DNA of 64,000 nt from Farysia itapuensis. Lineage: Eukaryota; Basidiomycota; Ustilaginomycetes; Ustilaginales; Ustilaginaceae. The notes under the pieces are model-generated. The model had not been told where the DNA came from, searched no databases, and saw nothing but the letters and a program-made list of their open reading frames with translations. The translations under genes were made by a program, and so were the position numbers. Below, piece by piece: positions 37,117 to 47,500 of the stretch; positions within the stretch are counted from its first letter, which is position 1; the number at the start of each line of letters is the position of its first letter. The DNA lies in NCBI GenBank assembly GCA_023212645.1, contig JALBYC010000009.1, positions 1 to 64,000 of the forward strand. The letters run 5' to 3'.

Positions 37117-39108
37117 ATGGCGTCTTTGCCAGAGCAGAGCTCATTCTCTGTCTGGAAGCAGAGCTCCGACACAAATGCCGCGGATGGTGGACATCCAGAC
37201 TGGGCCGACGCAGCGGAGGGTGCAACGAATGCCATGACACCGCATCACAATCAGCGGCAAGCGATACGCGCAACACTGCCGCGCCATATGACAACCCCGG
37301 CGCTGAGTAGATCAACACGTAGCTCTTCCGAGCAGTATCGTCGGCCAGCCATCGTGGATCGCCTAGCCTCGACGCGTTCACTCTTCATACCTTCGGCCGT
37401 GTATACAGGTCAAGAAAGCGAACAAGAAGGCGATCAGCGGGACGGATGGAGAGCAACTGCCATGGGACGCACGCCTCTAGACCGTACTATGGATCGAATC
37501 GGAATGGGACGATACCAGTGGACTGTCCTCATCTTGTCCGGACTAGGTTGGGCCGCCGACAATATGTGGATCCAGGCTATTGCCATCATCCTGCCGCAGA
37601 TCCAGCGATACTTTAGTGTCACAGACAGCACGGTGGGTGTGGCTTCGTCCAGCATCTTTGTGGGCATGTTTGTCGGATCGATTGCGTGGGGAACCATCTC
37701 CGATACATACGGACGTCGGGCAGCCTTCAACATCACTCTGCTCATCACTGCTATATTTGGTTCGCTCTCAGCTTTTGCTGGATCTTTCTTTATTCTCTGT
37801 TTGCTTCTCTTTGCTGTCGGTACTGGTGTGGGTGGCAGTATGCCCACAGACTCTTCAAACGTGGTCGAAAATCTACCCGTGCGGAATCACAGCTATGTCA
37901 CGGCCCTATCGATCTTTTTCTCCGCTGGCGCTGTTGTGCCCTCGCTAATCGGTCTGCTGGTGCTCTCCTCAAAAACGCCCGAGGGCTGGCGCTATCTGCT
38001 CGGAAGTCTGGCGGCTATTACTATCGCGTTCGTAGCGGCAAGAGTGGTATTCTTTCGTTTGCTCGAGTCTCCAAAGTACTTGGTACATGCTGGGCGACCA
38101 CAGGAAGCAAGAGAAATCCTGCAGCAGATTCAAAATTTCAACGGTGGAGAAGCCATTCCTATCCGTATCCAGGATGTATACGATAGATCGTTCGGCGGCC
38201 CTACGCTGAATGGTGGCCTCACAGATTCGGAAGATCAGACAGCTGCGCACTCTGAGCGGGAAGATGCAGCCACACATAAATATCGCAGCGACGATGCTAA
38301 CGATGCCAATGATCGAGACGAATCCGAGCAACCGTTGCTAGGCAGTCATGGCGCTGCACCAAACGCATCTCCTGCGCCCGATGATGGCGATCGTGCTCCA
38401 CCACGTTTGCCAGCGTTCCTCTCATGGCTTCCCGAAACCTGGCATCCCAGTGCGGCCGATTTCCTCTCACGCTACGCCGAATTGTTCGCACCAGAGTGGA
38501 AGCGGACAACGTTTCTGATCTGGATCATTTGGGGAGGCATGTCATTTGGATTCACGACCTTCAACGTCTTGCTACCCAAACTGCTGGAAGAACGGTACGC
38601 AAGCCCACACAAGCTTACGGCAGAGTCGGACGACGCAACACGCAGGGCAATGCTCGACTATCTCATCTATTCACTCTCATCGCTGCCAGGGAGCTTGATC
38701 TCTGCCTACATGGTCGAGACACGGCTAGGCAGAAGAGGGACTATGGCCTCGTCCACTGCGATTATGGCTTTAGCTGTACTCTTGTTTTCGCTGTTCTATT
38801 GGAGATCTTTATTGACCCTGGCTTCCATCTCGAGCTCCATCTCCTACGCAGCTATTTACGGGTATACGCCAGAAGTAATGGGTCCAAAGATCCGGGCGAC
38901 AGCGTGCGGGACAGCATCGGCCATTAGCAGAGTAGCTGGTATCATTGCACCACTACTGGCTGGCTGGGCCTTCTCTATAGCACCGGCAATCCCTCTGTTC
39001 ATAGCAACTGCTACACTAGGTGTTGTAGCATTTGCCATGGCCGTCCTTCCCATTGAAACAAGAGGCAGGGCAACGGAATCTGATCAAGCAGCAATTCATG
39101 TACACTAG
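37117..39108 (+). CDS. MFS transporter, SV2/SVOP-like
   Basis: 663 residues with about 115 polar N-terminal residues and twelve membrane segments. GMGRYQWTVLILSGLGWAAD is the typical first helix of synaptic-vesicle-2-related MFS proteins; MFVGSIAWGTISDTYGRR carries the family loop motif, and GTGVGGSMPTDSSNVVENLP, RLLESPKYL and GYTPEVMGPKIRATACG follow in the expected order. A hydrophilic loop of about 100 residues rich in Asp and Ser separates the two halves. Fungal relatives move organic acids, nicotinate-like compounds, metals or sugars, so no substrate is assigned. It converges on HSP12 with 112 bases between the stops. Confidence 0.9.
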   Translation: MASLPEQSSFSVWKQSSDTNAADGGHPDWADAAEGATNAMTPHHNQRQAIRATLPRHMTTPALSRSTRSSSEQYRRPAIVDRLASTRSLFIPSAVYTGQESEQEGDQRDGWRATAMGRTPLDRTMDRIGMGRYQWTVLILSGLGWAADNMWIQAIAIILPQIQRYFSVTDSTVGVASSSIFVGMFVGSIAWGTISDTYGRRAAFNITLLITAIFGSLSAFAGSFFILCLLLFAVGTGVGGSMPTDSSNVVENLPVRNHSYVTALSIFFSAGAVVPSLIGLLVLSSKTPEGWRYLLGSLAAITIAFVAARVVFFRLLESPKYLVHAGRPQEAREILQQIQNFNGGEAIPIRIQDVYDRSFGGPTLNGGLTDSEDQTAAHSEREDAATHKYRSDDANDANDRDESEQPLLGSHGAAPNASPAPDDGDRAPPRLPAFLSWLPETWHPSAADFLSRYAELFAPEWKRTTFLIWIIWGGMSFGFTTFNVLLPKLLEERYASPHKLTAESDDATRRAMLDYLIYSLSSLPGSLISAYMVETRLGRRGTMASSTAIMALAVLLFSLFYWRSLLTLASISSSISYAAIYGYTPEVMGPKIRATACGTASAISRVAGIIAPLLAGWAFSIAPAIPLFIATATLGVVAFAMAVLPIETRGRATESDQAAIHVH

Positions 39109-39220
39109 TATTCAACACAATGAAACATCTGACACAGTCGCGGCAACGTTCGTTCTGGTTAATCGTTGCAAGGCATGAGGAAGGTTACAAGTAATGGAAC
39201 GTCCCTGCGTTGTTTACCAA

Positions 39221-39570
39221 TTAGTGGTTGGTGTTGGCGTTGGACTTGGCGTCGCCCATGCCGACAGCGTTCTTGGCCTTGTCGATGATGGACTCATCGG
39301 ACTTGTCAGAGCCAGAGATCTTGTCACCAGCCTTCTGGGTGGTGGACTTCTGAGAATCGGGCTGAACGGTGGCGGCAGCCTTGTCGAGACCCTCCTTGGC
39401 CTTCTCTCCGATTCCCTTCTCGGATTCGGGCTTCATGGCAGAGGAAGCCTATTAGTGGTAAACAACAACAAAGGTCAGTGACATGCAGGATGATCGAGAG
39501 AACTGTGCGAGTACCACGAGAACAGGGAACGTACCTTGTCGGTGAAATCTTGTCGGCCTGCTTGAGACAT
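39221..39570 (-). CDS. HSP12: Hsp12/Hsp9-type heat-shock protein
   Basis: Two exons, 39570-39535 (36 nt) and 39448-39221, give 87 residues. The first exon codes only MSQAGRQDFTDK; the 86-nt intron (GTACGT donor, TAG acceptor right after a CTAAT branch word) joins it to ASSAMKPESEKG. This matches the Hsp12 start pattern (MSxAGRxxFxxKAxxxxxPxSxK). The protein is small, hydrophilic, Lys/Asp-rich and free of Cys, as for this LEA-like, membrane-stabilising stress protein induced by heat, osmotic stress and stationary phase in yeasts. A TATA box upstream fits inducible expression. Confidence 0.93.
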
Positions 39571-40710
39571 TGTTGTGAATTTACTTTGCTTAGACGGGGT
39601 AGTGTTTGGCAAATGTGATGGAGGAGATAGGATGGATGCACTAGCGGATGGTATATATATGTCCTGGCCTGTCCAAGAAGCTGAAAGCGACTCGAGAGGG
39701 ATGCACAGACTCTAGACAGCGTCAATCACTCTACCACGGGGCTGGACCAGTCTGCCCTTTGCAAACACGCACCAGCGCCACGTCAGCTCTCACAAGGTTG
39801 AGCGAGACAGCACAGCCGGCCGATGACGACGTGCGCATGTTCCCTTTCACGGAGCTGCCAACCAACATTAGGCGTTCTCATGCAAAATAGAATCAAGGGC
39901 ATATACTCAGCCAAGCCAGGCCAGGCCCGAGAGCGGGATGTGGAGAATCTCAAAATGTCTATTTTTGACGTGGGCGGTTCAAGCGCGTCCCTCTCGCCAC
40001 TTGGCGGTGACTAAACACTTGTGATGTCAAGTCCCTGCAGACATCAGTCATCCGCTGCCTGTGCAACTCTGGTCCTCATCTCTTCTGCAGAGAACAACAA
40101 GCAAAGAACAGCTGGCCTTCAAAGCAAGTGAGCTAGTCGAGAAGAGTCTGAGAATAGAACAAGCAAGCTCAGCCGCACCGCCTCGGCCAAGAACCCAAAT
40201 AGTATACACATGTTTCTTACGCGAGGCTACTGTTCGGGTACGGGCCTGCAAGCTCAGCGGGGTCATGTGGTTCTGCAAACGGGTGGGCACGGGTGGCTAC
40301 ATGCAGTGAGAAGATCATCTGGCAGTCGGAGTGACAACGCATCCCGGAACGCGGCCTGTGCCGATGATGGCGGCCAATGACGATGATGATTCAGCAGGCG
40401 TCTTTTGGCAGAGCAATCAGACCCTGAATCACCCCGCTTCGGGTAAATTGCTTGTTGAGCGGCCCAGCGACTCTTTATTAATGCTTGCGTAAGTCGAACG
40501 GCACTCACTCGTGACTCACATTTTCCTTGCTCTCACTCTGTGACTGTCTGTATCTGCCACTTCGGCCGGTAGTATTCACACACGCGAGGCACTCACACTC
40601 ACAGCTGTGACTGTGATTGGAAAGCACGCAGATAGCTGAGAGATGGAAGGTTCTCTAATGTCTGAGTGGCAAAGTATTACGATAGAAAGGGGACGAGTGT
40701 GCGTAATCTA
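39571..40710. promoter_or_regulatory. HSP12 upstream region and SAC1 3' flank
   Basis: 1140 bases. A TATATATA box at 39652-39659 lies 82 bases before the HSP12 ATG and is the likely core promoter. I looked for the stress element AGGGG/CCCCT and found none in the near promoter. The far part (40500-40610) has CTCAC/GTGAC-type repeats and ACTCGTGACTC at 40507-40517. Open frames here have no recognisable content. Confidence 0.45.
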
Positions 40711-42717
40711 TCACTGGGAGTAGGCTTGTCCGCGTCGGCCAGCACTGGACGGTGCTGACTTTTCTGTATGCTTGCTCTCTTTGAGGGGATTGACAATCCC
40801 ACTGCGACCTTTCGTGCCAGACTTGAAGCCAGGCCCGTCGTAGAAAATGGTGTTATCAGGTCGGTTCAATGTTGGCCAAGCGACATAGTCAAGTCCACGA
40901 GAAACAATGTACTGCGCACTGGCGACCAGAACGACGATCCAGATTGTGAAGAAGTAGAACTTCGAATTACTCGACTCGACAATGGTGGCCGCGTTTGTGC
41001 CCCCGACACTGTTAAGCGTGGCAGCGGCCGACTCACGGGGCAAGACAATGTTCGCCAGAAGCATGACCAAGGAGAAGAGCATGACCCATGGCATCGATCG
41101 CACAAGCAGAGCGCGACTGTCGGGATGTGGCAGTCCCTTAGATGGCTCCCAGGCACCGGTGAAAAGATCGTAGGCATCCTGTCGGGCTCCGTCGAAGAAG
41201 TTGTTCTTCACATAGCGCGTAACAGAGTTGACGCCATCTTGAAGTGCTCCCTCTTTGGACCGCTTACCAGTCCGGGTAAAGTCGGTCTTGAGAGCACCTG
41301 TACCACTGTAGGCCTTTGACACGACGTCTGCATGATCAGCCCATACGTTGCGGTACATGTGCATGAATTCTGCTTTCGTCTCCACTTGCTCATCCTCCGC
41401 AAGAATGCCGACAGATCGCAATTGCTGATTCAAAATCCAGCGAGCCAGGGTGCCTTGTACAACATTGGTGCGATCAAGACAGTCCATGCAATTGGTGCGA
41501 ACCACTGAGCCTTGCTTGCTCTTGACAGAGGCTTCATCGTTGCGGAAGTAATCTTCGCCTTTCAGACCTTTGCTCTGCAAACGTTCGACAAGATCCATGA
41601 CCCGTTCGAACTTCATCCCCTTGCATTCGTGGTGGAAGTCATAATAGGTGTAATGGACCTTCGGGTTGTTCAGCTTGTCCACCGCGCGCTCGTATGCATC
41701 TTTGACCGGCTTCTCGTAGCCCTTTTGGTTGACCAAATTGACCAGGTAGTTGTCGCCATATCGAGCCACTTGATCGTCAAAGTGCTTGCGAGTCGCATCA
41801 GTCGTCTCAGGCTTGTCCATGATTTGGAGATCCGGCTTGTAGCGCAGATTGTTGATTTCGGCCCAAAAGACTGGTACACTTCCTCTAGTTTGAACATAGC
41901 TCATCTTGATCTTGCCATCGCCTTTGGCGAACAATTTGGTCTCTCCCTTTGGATTTGTAATGACAAACTGCTCCGTTTCGTTGAAGTTGGAGACATTGCC
42001 TTGCATGTCAATACCGCGAGAGAAGTAACGGGTGCCTACACGGTGGCGAGATCGTCGAGCCAGCAGGCCAAGAACGAATTCATGGTTGTTGATTGATGTC
42101 TGTTTGACTTCCAGAAATCCGAAGATGCATGGTAAGATAAAGCGTGAGACATCGATGCCAGACTCGCAGCTTGCGATGAACCGATCCATCAGAAATCGGT
42201 TCCAAAAGAAGCGTTCGTCGGCGCGTTGCCAGAGAGGCGCTGCTTTATCAGCAACAGCGGCCTGCCTCTGCATCGTGCTCGTCAGATCATAGTCGTAGCT
42301 GAAGTAGAAGGGCGCACTGTACAGATGGGCTTTCAGTAGTGCGAGCAACGTCTTTTCCACTGGATGTTTCAGCAGAGACGGACTAGCCTCCTTGGCGATG
42401 GGAAACACACGGAAGTCGGTGCCCATGTACACGTCCGTTCCGCAAATCTCCGCGACTTTCTTCTTGTTGGTGATCACAACGAGAAATTCAGACGTGTGTA
42501 GTCTGATGATGCCGACAATACCTTGCACTTCGGTCACCTTGCCCTCAGAGTAAGCCGAGGTGTCCTTGGCGAGCTTGATAGAGCTATCGTTCCGGTCAAT
42601 GACTAGAAACTCGGCAGCTCCAGGCATTGATGAAATGATTGGCTCAAAGACGTATGCCTGTGCAGTGTTGCGCATGCGAAGGCCGCTCCATAGCTGTGGA
42701 AGGGCGCTTGACGGCAT
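40711..42717 (-). CDS. SAC1: phosphoinositide phosphatase Sac1
   Basis: 668 residues. Sac1 removes phosphate from PI4P (and PI3P) at the ER and Golgi and so sets the lipid gradient used for transport at contact sites. The SAC domain spans about residues 60-470 and holds the catalytic C-x5-R motif in TNCMDCLDRTNVVQG (about residue 409). Other marks are YFSYDYDLT, RRSRHRVGTRYFSRG and YGDNYLVNLVNQKG. Two C-terminal hydrophobic segments (about 540-620) form the ER membrane hairpin. The tail ends in Lys/Arg-rich sequence. Length agrees with the yeast protein (623) plus a longer tail. Confidence 0.96.
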   Translation of the reverse strand: MPSSALPQLWSGLRMRNTAQAYVFEPIISSMPGAAEFLVIDRNDSSIKLAKDTSAYSEGKVTEVQGIVGIIRLHTSEFLVVITNKKKVAEICGTDVYMGTDFRVFPIAKEASPSLLKHPVEKTLLALLKAHLYSAPFYFSYDYDLTSTMQRQAAVADKAAPLWQRADERFFWNRFLMDRFIASCESGIDVSRFILPCIFGFLEVKQTSINNHEFVLGLLARRSRHRVGTRYFSRGIDMQGNVSNFNETEQFVITNPKGETKLFAKGDGKIKMSYVQTRGSVPVFWAEINNLRYKPDLQIMDKPETTDATRKHFDDQVARYGDNYLVNLVNQKGYEKPVKDAYERAVDKLNNPKVHYTYYDFHHECKGMKFERVMDLVERLQSKGLKGEDYFRNDEASVKSKQGSVVRTNCMDCLDRTNVVQGTLARWILNQQLRSVGILAEDEQVETKAEFMHMYRNVWADHADVVSKAYSGTGALKTDFTRTGKRSKEGALQDGVNSVTRYVKNNFFDGARQDAYDLFTGAWEPSKGLPHPDSRALLVRSMPWVMLFSLVMLLANIVLPRESAAATLNSVGGTNAATIVESSNSKFYFFTIWIVVLVASAQYIVSRGLDYVAWPTLNRPDNTIFYDGPGFKSGTKGRSGIVNPLKESKHTEKSAPSSAGRRGQAYSQ

Positions 42718-43059
42718 CCTGGATGTGTGAGGCGCAGGTGATCAAGCGGGTGGTGGTGTGGAGAAAGCGTGTGCACGGCTCATTCTCTTTCACACTCGTG
42801 GTTCACAGATCTGAGAAGAATTGGAAACTGGGAAAATTCTGACCCAAAATCATGCCGGAAAATAGGCTCAAGCACAACACACAACTAGTCGCACATCCAA
42901 ACACCCAAGTTACCACGCGCCAGCAATGTTCCTGGGACAGCGAAATCTGAATGAGATTTGCAAAGTTATGCGACAAGAGGGTGTATCTATACGCAGCCAA
43001 AGGCGGATGCAGATTTACAATTTTTTGTTGCAGATGCTCATTGATGACCTGGATATTAC
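42718..43059. other. intergenic: SAC1 promoter, eIF3f 3' end
   Basis: 342 bases between two minus-strand genes. No element recognised. Confidence 0.35.
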
Positions 43060-43965
43060 CTAGGTCAAAAGAGTGAGTCGCGAGGAGACTTCTGCTTGAG
43101 CACGAACAACGTTGGCCAGATATGAGACCATCAGTACATCTTGAAGATGGGCGTTGAAGAGGGTTTCTAGCTTGCTGTCGTCCATACCAGCAGGCACGAC
43201 GCTAATCGTGTCGTTGAGGAAGCGGCCGACGGCCTTGTCGCCTTCCTTCTCTCCCGAGATCACGGCTCGGACATATGTGAGGACGCGGTCGAGTTGGGAC
43301 TGTACCTGTCTCAGACTGACGGCGAGTGCATCAAGATCTGTAAGAGGCGACGAGATGTTTTGAGAAGCAAGCAACGACAACGAAGAGTGTTCCGGTGTTG
43401 AGTGCAGCAAATTGGTCGGCAAAGGAAGGAATACGCAGTTCTCAGCCTTGGGTGTCGCTCCGAGCGGCGAAGAGATGTAAGATTTGATACCGAGACCTGT
43501 TGACTTGGCCTGGTCGATAGTTGTGTCCATGGTAAGATGCACGGCTTGATGAGGCGCCGTCTCTCGTGAGTAGAAATCTTGAATGAGGGCACTGTAGGTG
43601 TTGAGTTCGGGCGAGGTCGCGTACCAGCCAACAATGACCTCGTCGGGGCGCACTTTCTGGCACAGTTCATACATATTACGGTGATACTCCATGTCGACTT
43701 GCACCTGTCCTTGCTCCTCGTTCTCCAAATGTGGCACGGCGAAGCAGTTTTTGATCTCGATCTCAGACTCGGTGCGTGTACCCAACAACGTGCCAATGAC
43801 TCTTTGCTGTCCATCATTTCGTCGCAGATAGTGGTCCAGAATGGAAAAGAGTGCAACAGGATGAACATGCACGCCTGTGATGGAGCGCGAATGCATCACA
43901 CCCGATCCCGTCGAGGGAGGGAAGTCGATGTGAAGCGCAGATGAGGAAGACTCTACAAGCGACAT
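43060..43965 (-). CDS. translation initiation factor eIF3 subunit f
   Basis: 301 residues. eIF3f is one of the two MPN-domain subunits of the eIF3 core. The MPN domain begins VHPVALFSILDHYLRR and continues with IGTLLGTRTESEIEIKNCFAVPH, YHRNMYELCQKV and EVIVGWYATSPE. The HxH...D metal-binding JAMM residues are absent, as usual for this non-catalytic subunit. The C-terminal half (MIT-like helical region) ends with LQDVLMVSYLANVVRAQAE, matching the family. Divergent from SPT6 over 535 bases. Confidence 0.94.
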   Translation of the reverse strand: MSLVESSSSALHIDFPPSTGSGVMHSRSITGVHVHPVALFSILDHYLRRNDGQQRVIGTLLGTRTESEIEIKNCFAVPHLENEEQGQVQVDMEYHRNMYELCQKVRPDEVIVGWYATSPELNTYSALIQDFYSRETAPHQAVHLTMDTTIDQAKSTGLGIKSYISSPLGATPKAENCVFLPLPTNLLHSTPEHSSLSLLASQNISSPLTDLDALAVSLRQVQSQLDRVLTYVRAVISGEKEGDKAVGRFLNDTISVVPAGMDDSKLETLFNAHLQDVLMVSYLANVVRAQAEVSSRLTLLT

Positions 43966-44500
43966 GATGAACGCCGAGGGCCAACAAAAGTCGGGCTGAT
44001 GTCCAGAACCTGATAGGAGTGCAAGCAGAGCTTGGTAGCAGTGGAGTCAGGCGAAGCCGGTGGTCTTTGGGTGGTAGTTACGACAAGTGCCGCTCTTGTT
44101 GAGAAGAAGTCAGAGAGGGACCCGAAAGCAGAAAAAACTCAACATTAACGCTCACGCTGCCCAATTTGAATTGCAGCCTACAATTCACGCTGCGGACTAT
44201 ACAAATTGCAGTTTCGGATCCGAAGCGCGAGAGTCAGTATTACAGGCCACAAGGCTGAGCGCGAAGATTCCAGCTTTGTGTTGCTTCCTTGACTCGTGGT
44301 CGTACACACATCGCTTGCATTCGCGCATCCACAACCGGACTGCACATTGCCTCGCCTCTCTTGCAGCGGTGCGATCTAAAGCAGTCTGCCGGTGATTTGT
44401 CAATTGGCGACACGTCGACTTCGACTGCACAGGAGCACTTGGGTGGCCACATCCTCGTTTCAACCGGGTAACTGCTTCCGGACGCTCGACCTCACGCATC
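43966..44500. promoter_or_regulatory. divergent promoter region eIF3f / SPT6
   Basis: 535 bases between two housekeeping genes read in opposite directions. No TATA box or known element is obvious. Confidence 0.35.
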
Positions 44501-47500
44501 ATGGCCGATGAAGAAAAGGTTCCGGCCCCATACTTCCAGAGCGACGAAGAAGAGAACCTCTCTGACGAAGGAGAGGGCGTCGACCTCATGAGAGCTGATG
44601 GCAACCTTGTCGGCTCTGGAGGAGAGGATAGCAGTGAAGAAGAGGAAGATGACGATCCCGAAGAGGCTCGTCGGATCGCCGAAGGCTTTATCGCTGAGGA
44701 AGACGAGGATGAAGATGACGACGACGAAGCGCGCAAAGAGCGCAAACGCAGAAGAAAGAAGAAGAGAAAGCAGAACGAGGAAGACTTCGAAGTTGACGAA
44801 GATGATCTTGATCTGCTCGCCGAAAACACCGGTCAAGCTCGTCGCAAAGAAGCTGGCCGACTTAAGCGCTTCCGAAGGGGTTCAGCGTCCCCAACAGGGG
44901 AAGACGAGCTCGCAGCTCGACAAAGAACCTTGGACCAGATTTTTGAGGACGATGACGAGGACATTGCGCCCTACCGTTACAGAAACGCTCAATACGATGA
45001 TGACGAAGATCTACCATCCGTAGGCCAAGCACTTCGTGCTGGAGCTGCACGCAAGCAACGTGAGGCTGCTGGAGGCTACGAAGACGATGGTCTCGATGAC
45101 TTTATCGAAGAGGACGAAGAAGAAGAAGAGATGCAAGGACTCGATGAGGACCAACGAGAAGCCTTGCGTCAAGAGCGTCGAGAACAAAAACGTAGAGCGC
45201 GAATGTCTGGTTCCGCGGCCGACCCAGCCAAAGCAGGTATCGACCGCGAAGCCTGGGACGAAATTCACGAGATCTTCGGCAATGGAGAAGACTATCACTG
45301 GGCTCTCGAAGATGATGAAGAGGATGTTTTCGAAGAAGAGAAGGGCAAAATGGGTTACAAGGACATCTTTGAACCAGCTCAGATTGCAGAGCGCATGCTA
45401 ACACAGGAAGATGAGCGAATCAAGCGCATCGACATTCCCGAGCGACTCCAGCTCGCATGTCCGGGCGAGGAAGGTCTTCAGCTTCTGGAACGCAAACTCA
45501 ACGACACAGAACTCTTTGAAGCAGCAAAGTGGGCATCCACAAGGATATCGACCCGCACAGCCGGCGAGTTTCTGGACGACGCCGGCATTCTCTTCCGCTA
45601 CCGTTCTGAGTTCCTCAACGCGGTGCAGCTCATGCTATCGTACATGCTCAACGATCTACTCGAGGTCCCATTCCTCTTTCAACATCGCTTTGACGAGCTG
45701 GAACATCTGACCTTTGACGAGCATCAGGGTCGATACAGAAGCGTCGATCTGCTGACCCGACGAGAGCTATACACACTCGGAAGCCTGGGACTCAAGTACA
45801 AGACTCTTGTTCTCCGAAAGGATCAACTCCGAGCATCATTTGATAAGATCAGCTTCGATATCAAGGCTGAGACAGCTGTTGAAGGCGAGAGAGATTCTGA
45901 TCGCTACCTTCGCAATCAGCCCTTATTACAGCAGCGTCAAATCTTCGAAGACATGCTTGGTCAAGCAGGAAGTCTCGAGGAGATATCTGACATCTCCGAA
46001 TGGTTGGTGCTCAGGCACGGCCAGAAGATGAAAGATGCACAAGCTATCACCTCCATCATGGGCGACGACGCTGCAGATGATCTCGACGGCCTTACCATTA
46101 CCAGCAGCAACATTCCCAGCATCGCCCCCGGTTTCAAAAAGCCTAGCCTTGTCGGCCAGTACGAGCGCATCAACAGCACAGTGATCTCGCAACTGGCCAA
46201 GGACTTTGGAATAAGCTCCGAGGAGCTAGCGGCTAACATCACCAGCCCTACACGCCAGTATGCTTCCAAAGATCCCGAAGATCCGCCTCTTGTCTATGCT
46301 GATCAATTTGTCGGCTCCGAGTGGGGTGCGAACACGTCCGAGATCGCATTGGCGAAGGCAAAGCTGCTACTCAGTCACGATATCGGCAAAGACCCTGTCC
46401 TCAAGCGCGAGATGCGCCAACTCTATAAAGATGCTGCTGAGTTCAATATCGAGCCCACCGAGCGTGGTATGACAGTCATCGACGATCAACACCCTTACGC
46501 CAACTTCAAATTCCTCCGAAACAAACCGGCTCGGCTCATCCCACTTCAGCCTGCCCAATATCTGCAAATGCTGCAGGCTGAAGACGAGCTGATGATCAAG
46601 CTCGATATCGGACTCAAGGAACAAGTGTTGACCCGATTCGAGACACGTCTGTACAACAACTACGCAAGTGAAGGCATCAGCGAGACGAGCGAGAATTGGA
46701 ACGAGCAGAGGCGCGAGATTATCTCGGAAGCCGTGCAGAAGCATCTGGTTCCTAACGGACGTCTTTGGCTCAAAGAGTGGCTCCGCGAAGAATCGCGTGA
46801 AGTTCTTCTTCGACACTGCGAAGTCCTCGCCACCAAGCGAGTGCAGGCAGGCGCGTTCATGTCCAGAGGCATGATGGCAAGGAATCGCGACCCCAAGATC
46901 GAAGAAGAGGAGCGCGTCCCACGGGTTCTCGCTGTATCTCACGGTGGCGGTGACCCGAGGAAAGATGTTGTGCAAGCGGTCTATTTGGACGAGAGAGGCC
47001 GTTTCCGAGAGCACACCAGCTTTGACGACCTTCGTCCGTTGACCCAACGTCAAATAGAAGAGCGAGAAGCCGAGAAAGAACGCACCCGCGGAAAAGCCGT
47101 CTTCACGGATCATCGCGCCGACTTTGTCAAGCTACTCAAGAACCGTCGACCAGATGTGGTCGTCGTCAGTGGCTGGAGCCCACGTACAGTTGAACTGAAG
47201 AACATTCTCAAGGAGCTTGCCGATGAAGCCCATCAAGACATCTGCACGATGGACAAGCTTGATTCGGACATGGAAAGGGATCAAGCGCTTATCGACGTTG
47301 TCACTTGCCATGATGATGTTGCCCGCATCTATCAACATAGTTCCAGAGCTGCCGAAGAGTTCCCAGAGCTGAGTGAGCTCGGCCGATACTGTCTTGCGCT
47401 GGCACGTTACGCGCAGTCGCCAGTGAACGAATTCGCCGCTCTAGGCAATGACCTGACTGCCATCATTTTGGACCCCAATCAGCGATTGTTGCCTCAAGAT

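Noticed and set aside
39571..40300. Stress-response element (AGGGG/CCCCT) in the HSP12 promoter
   Set aside because: I looked for it because Hsp12 genes in yeasts use it, but found no exact copy in the near promoter; only the TATA box is supported.
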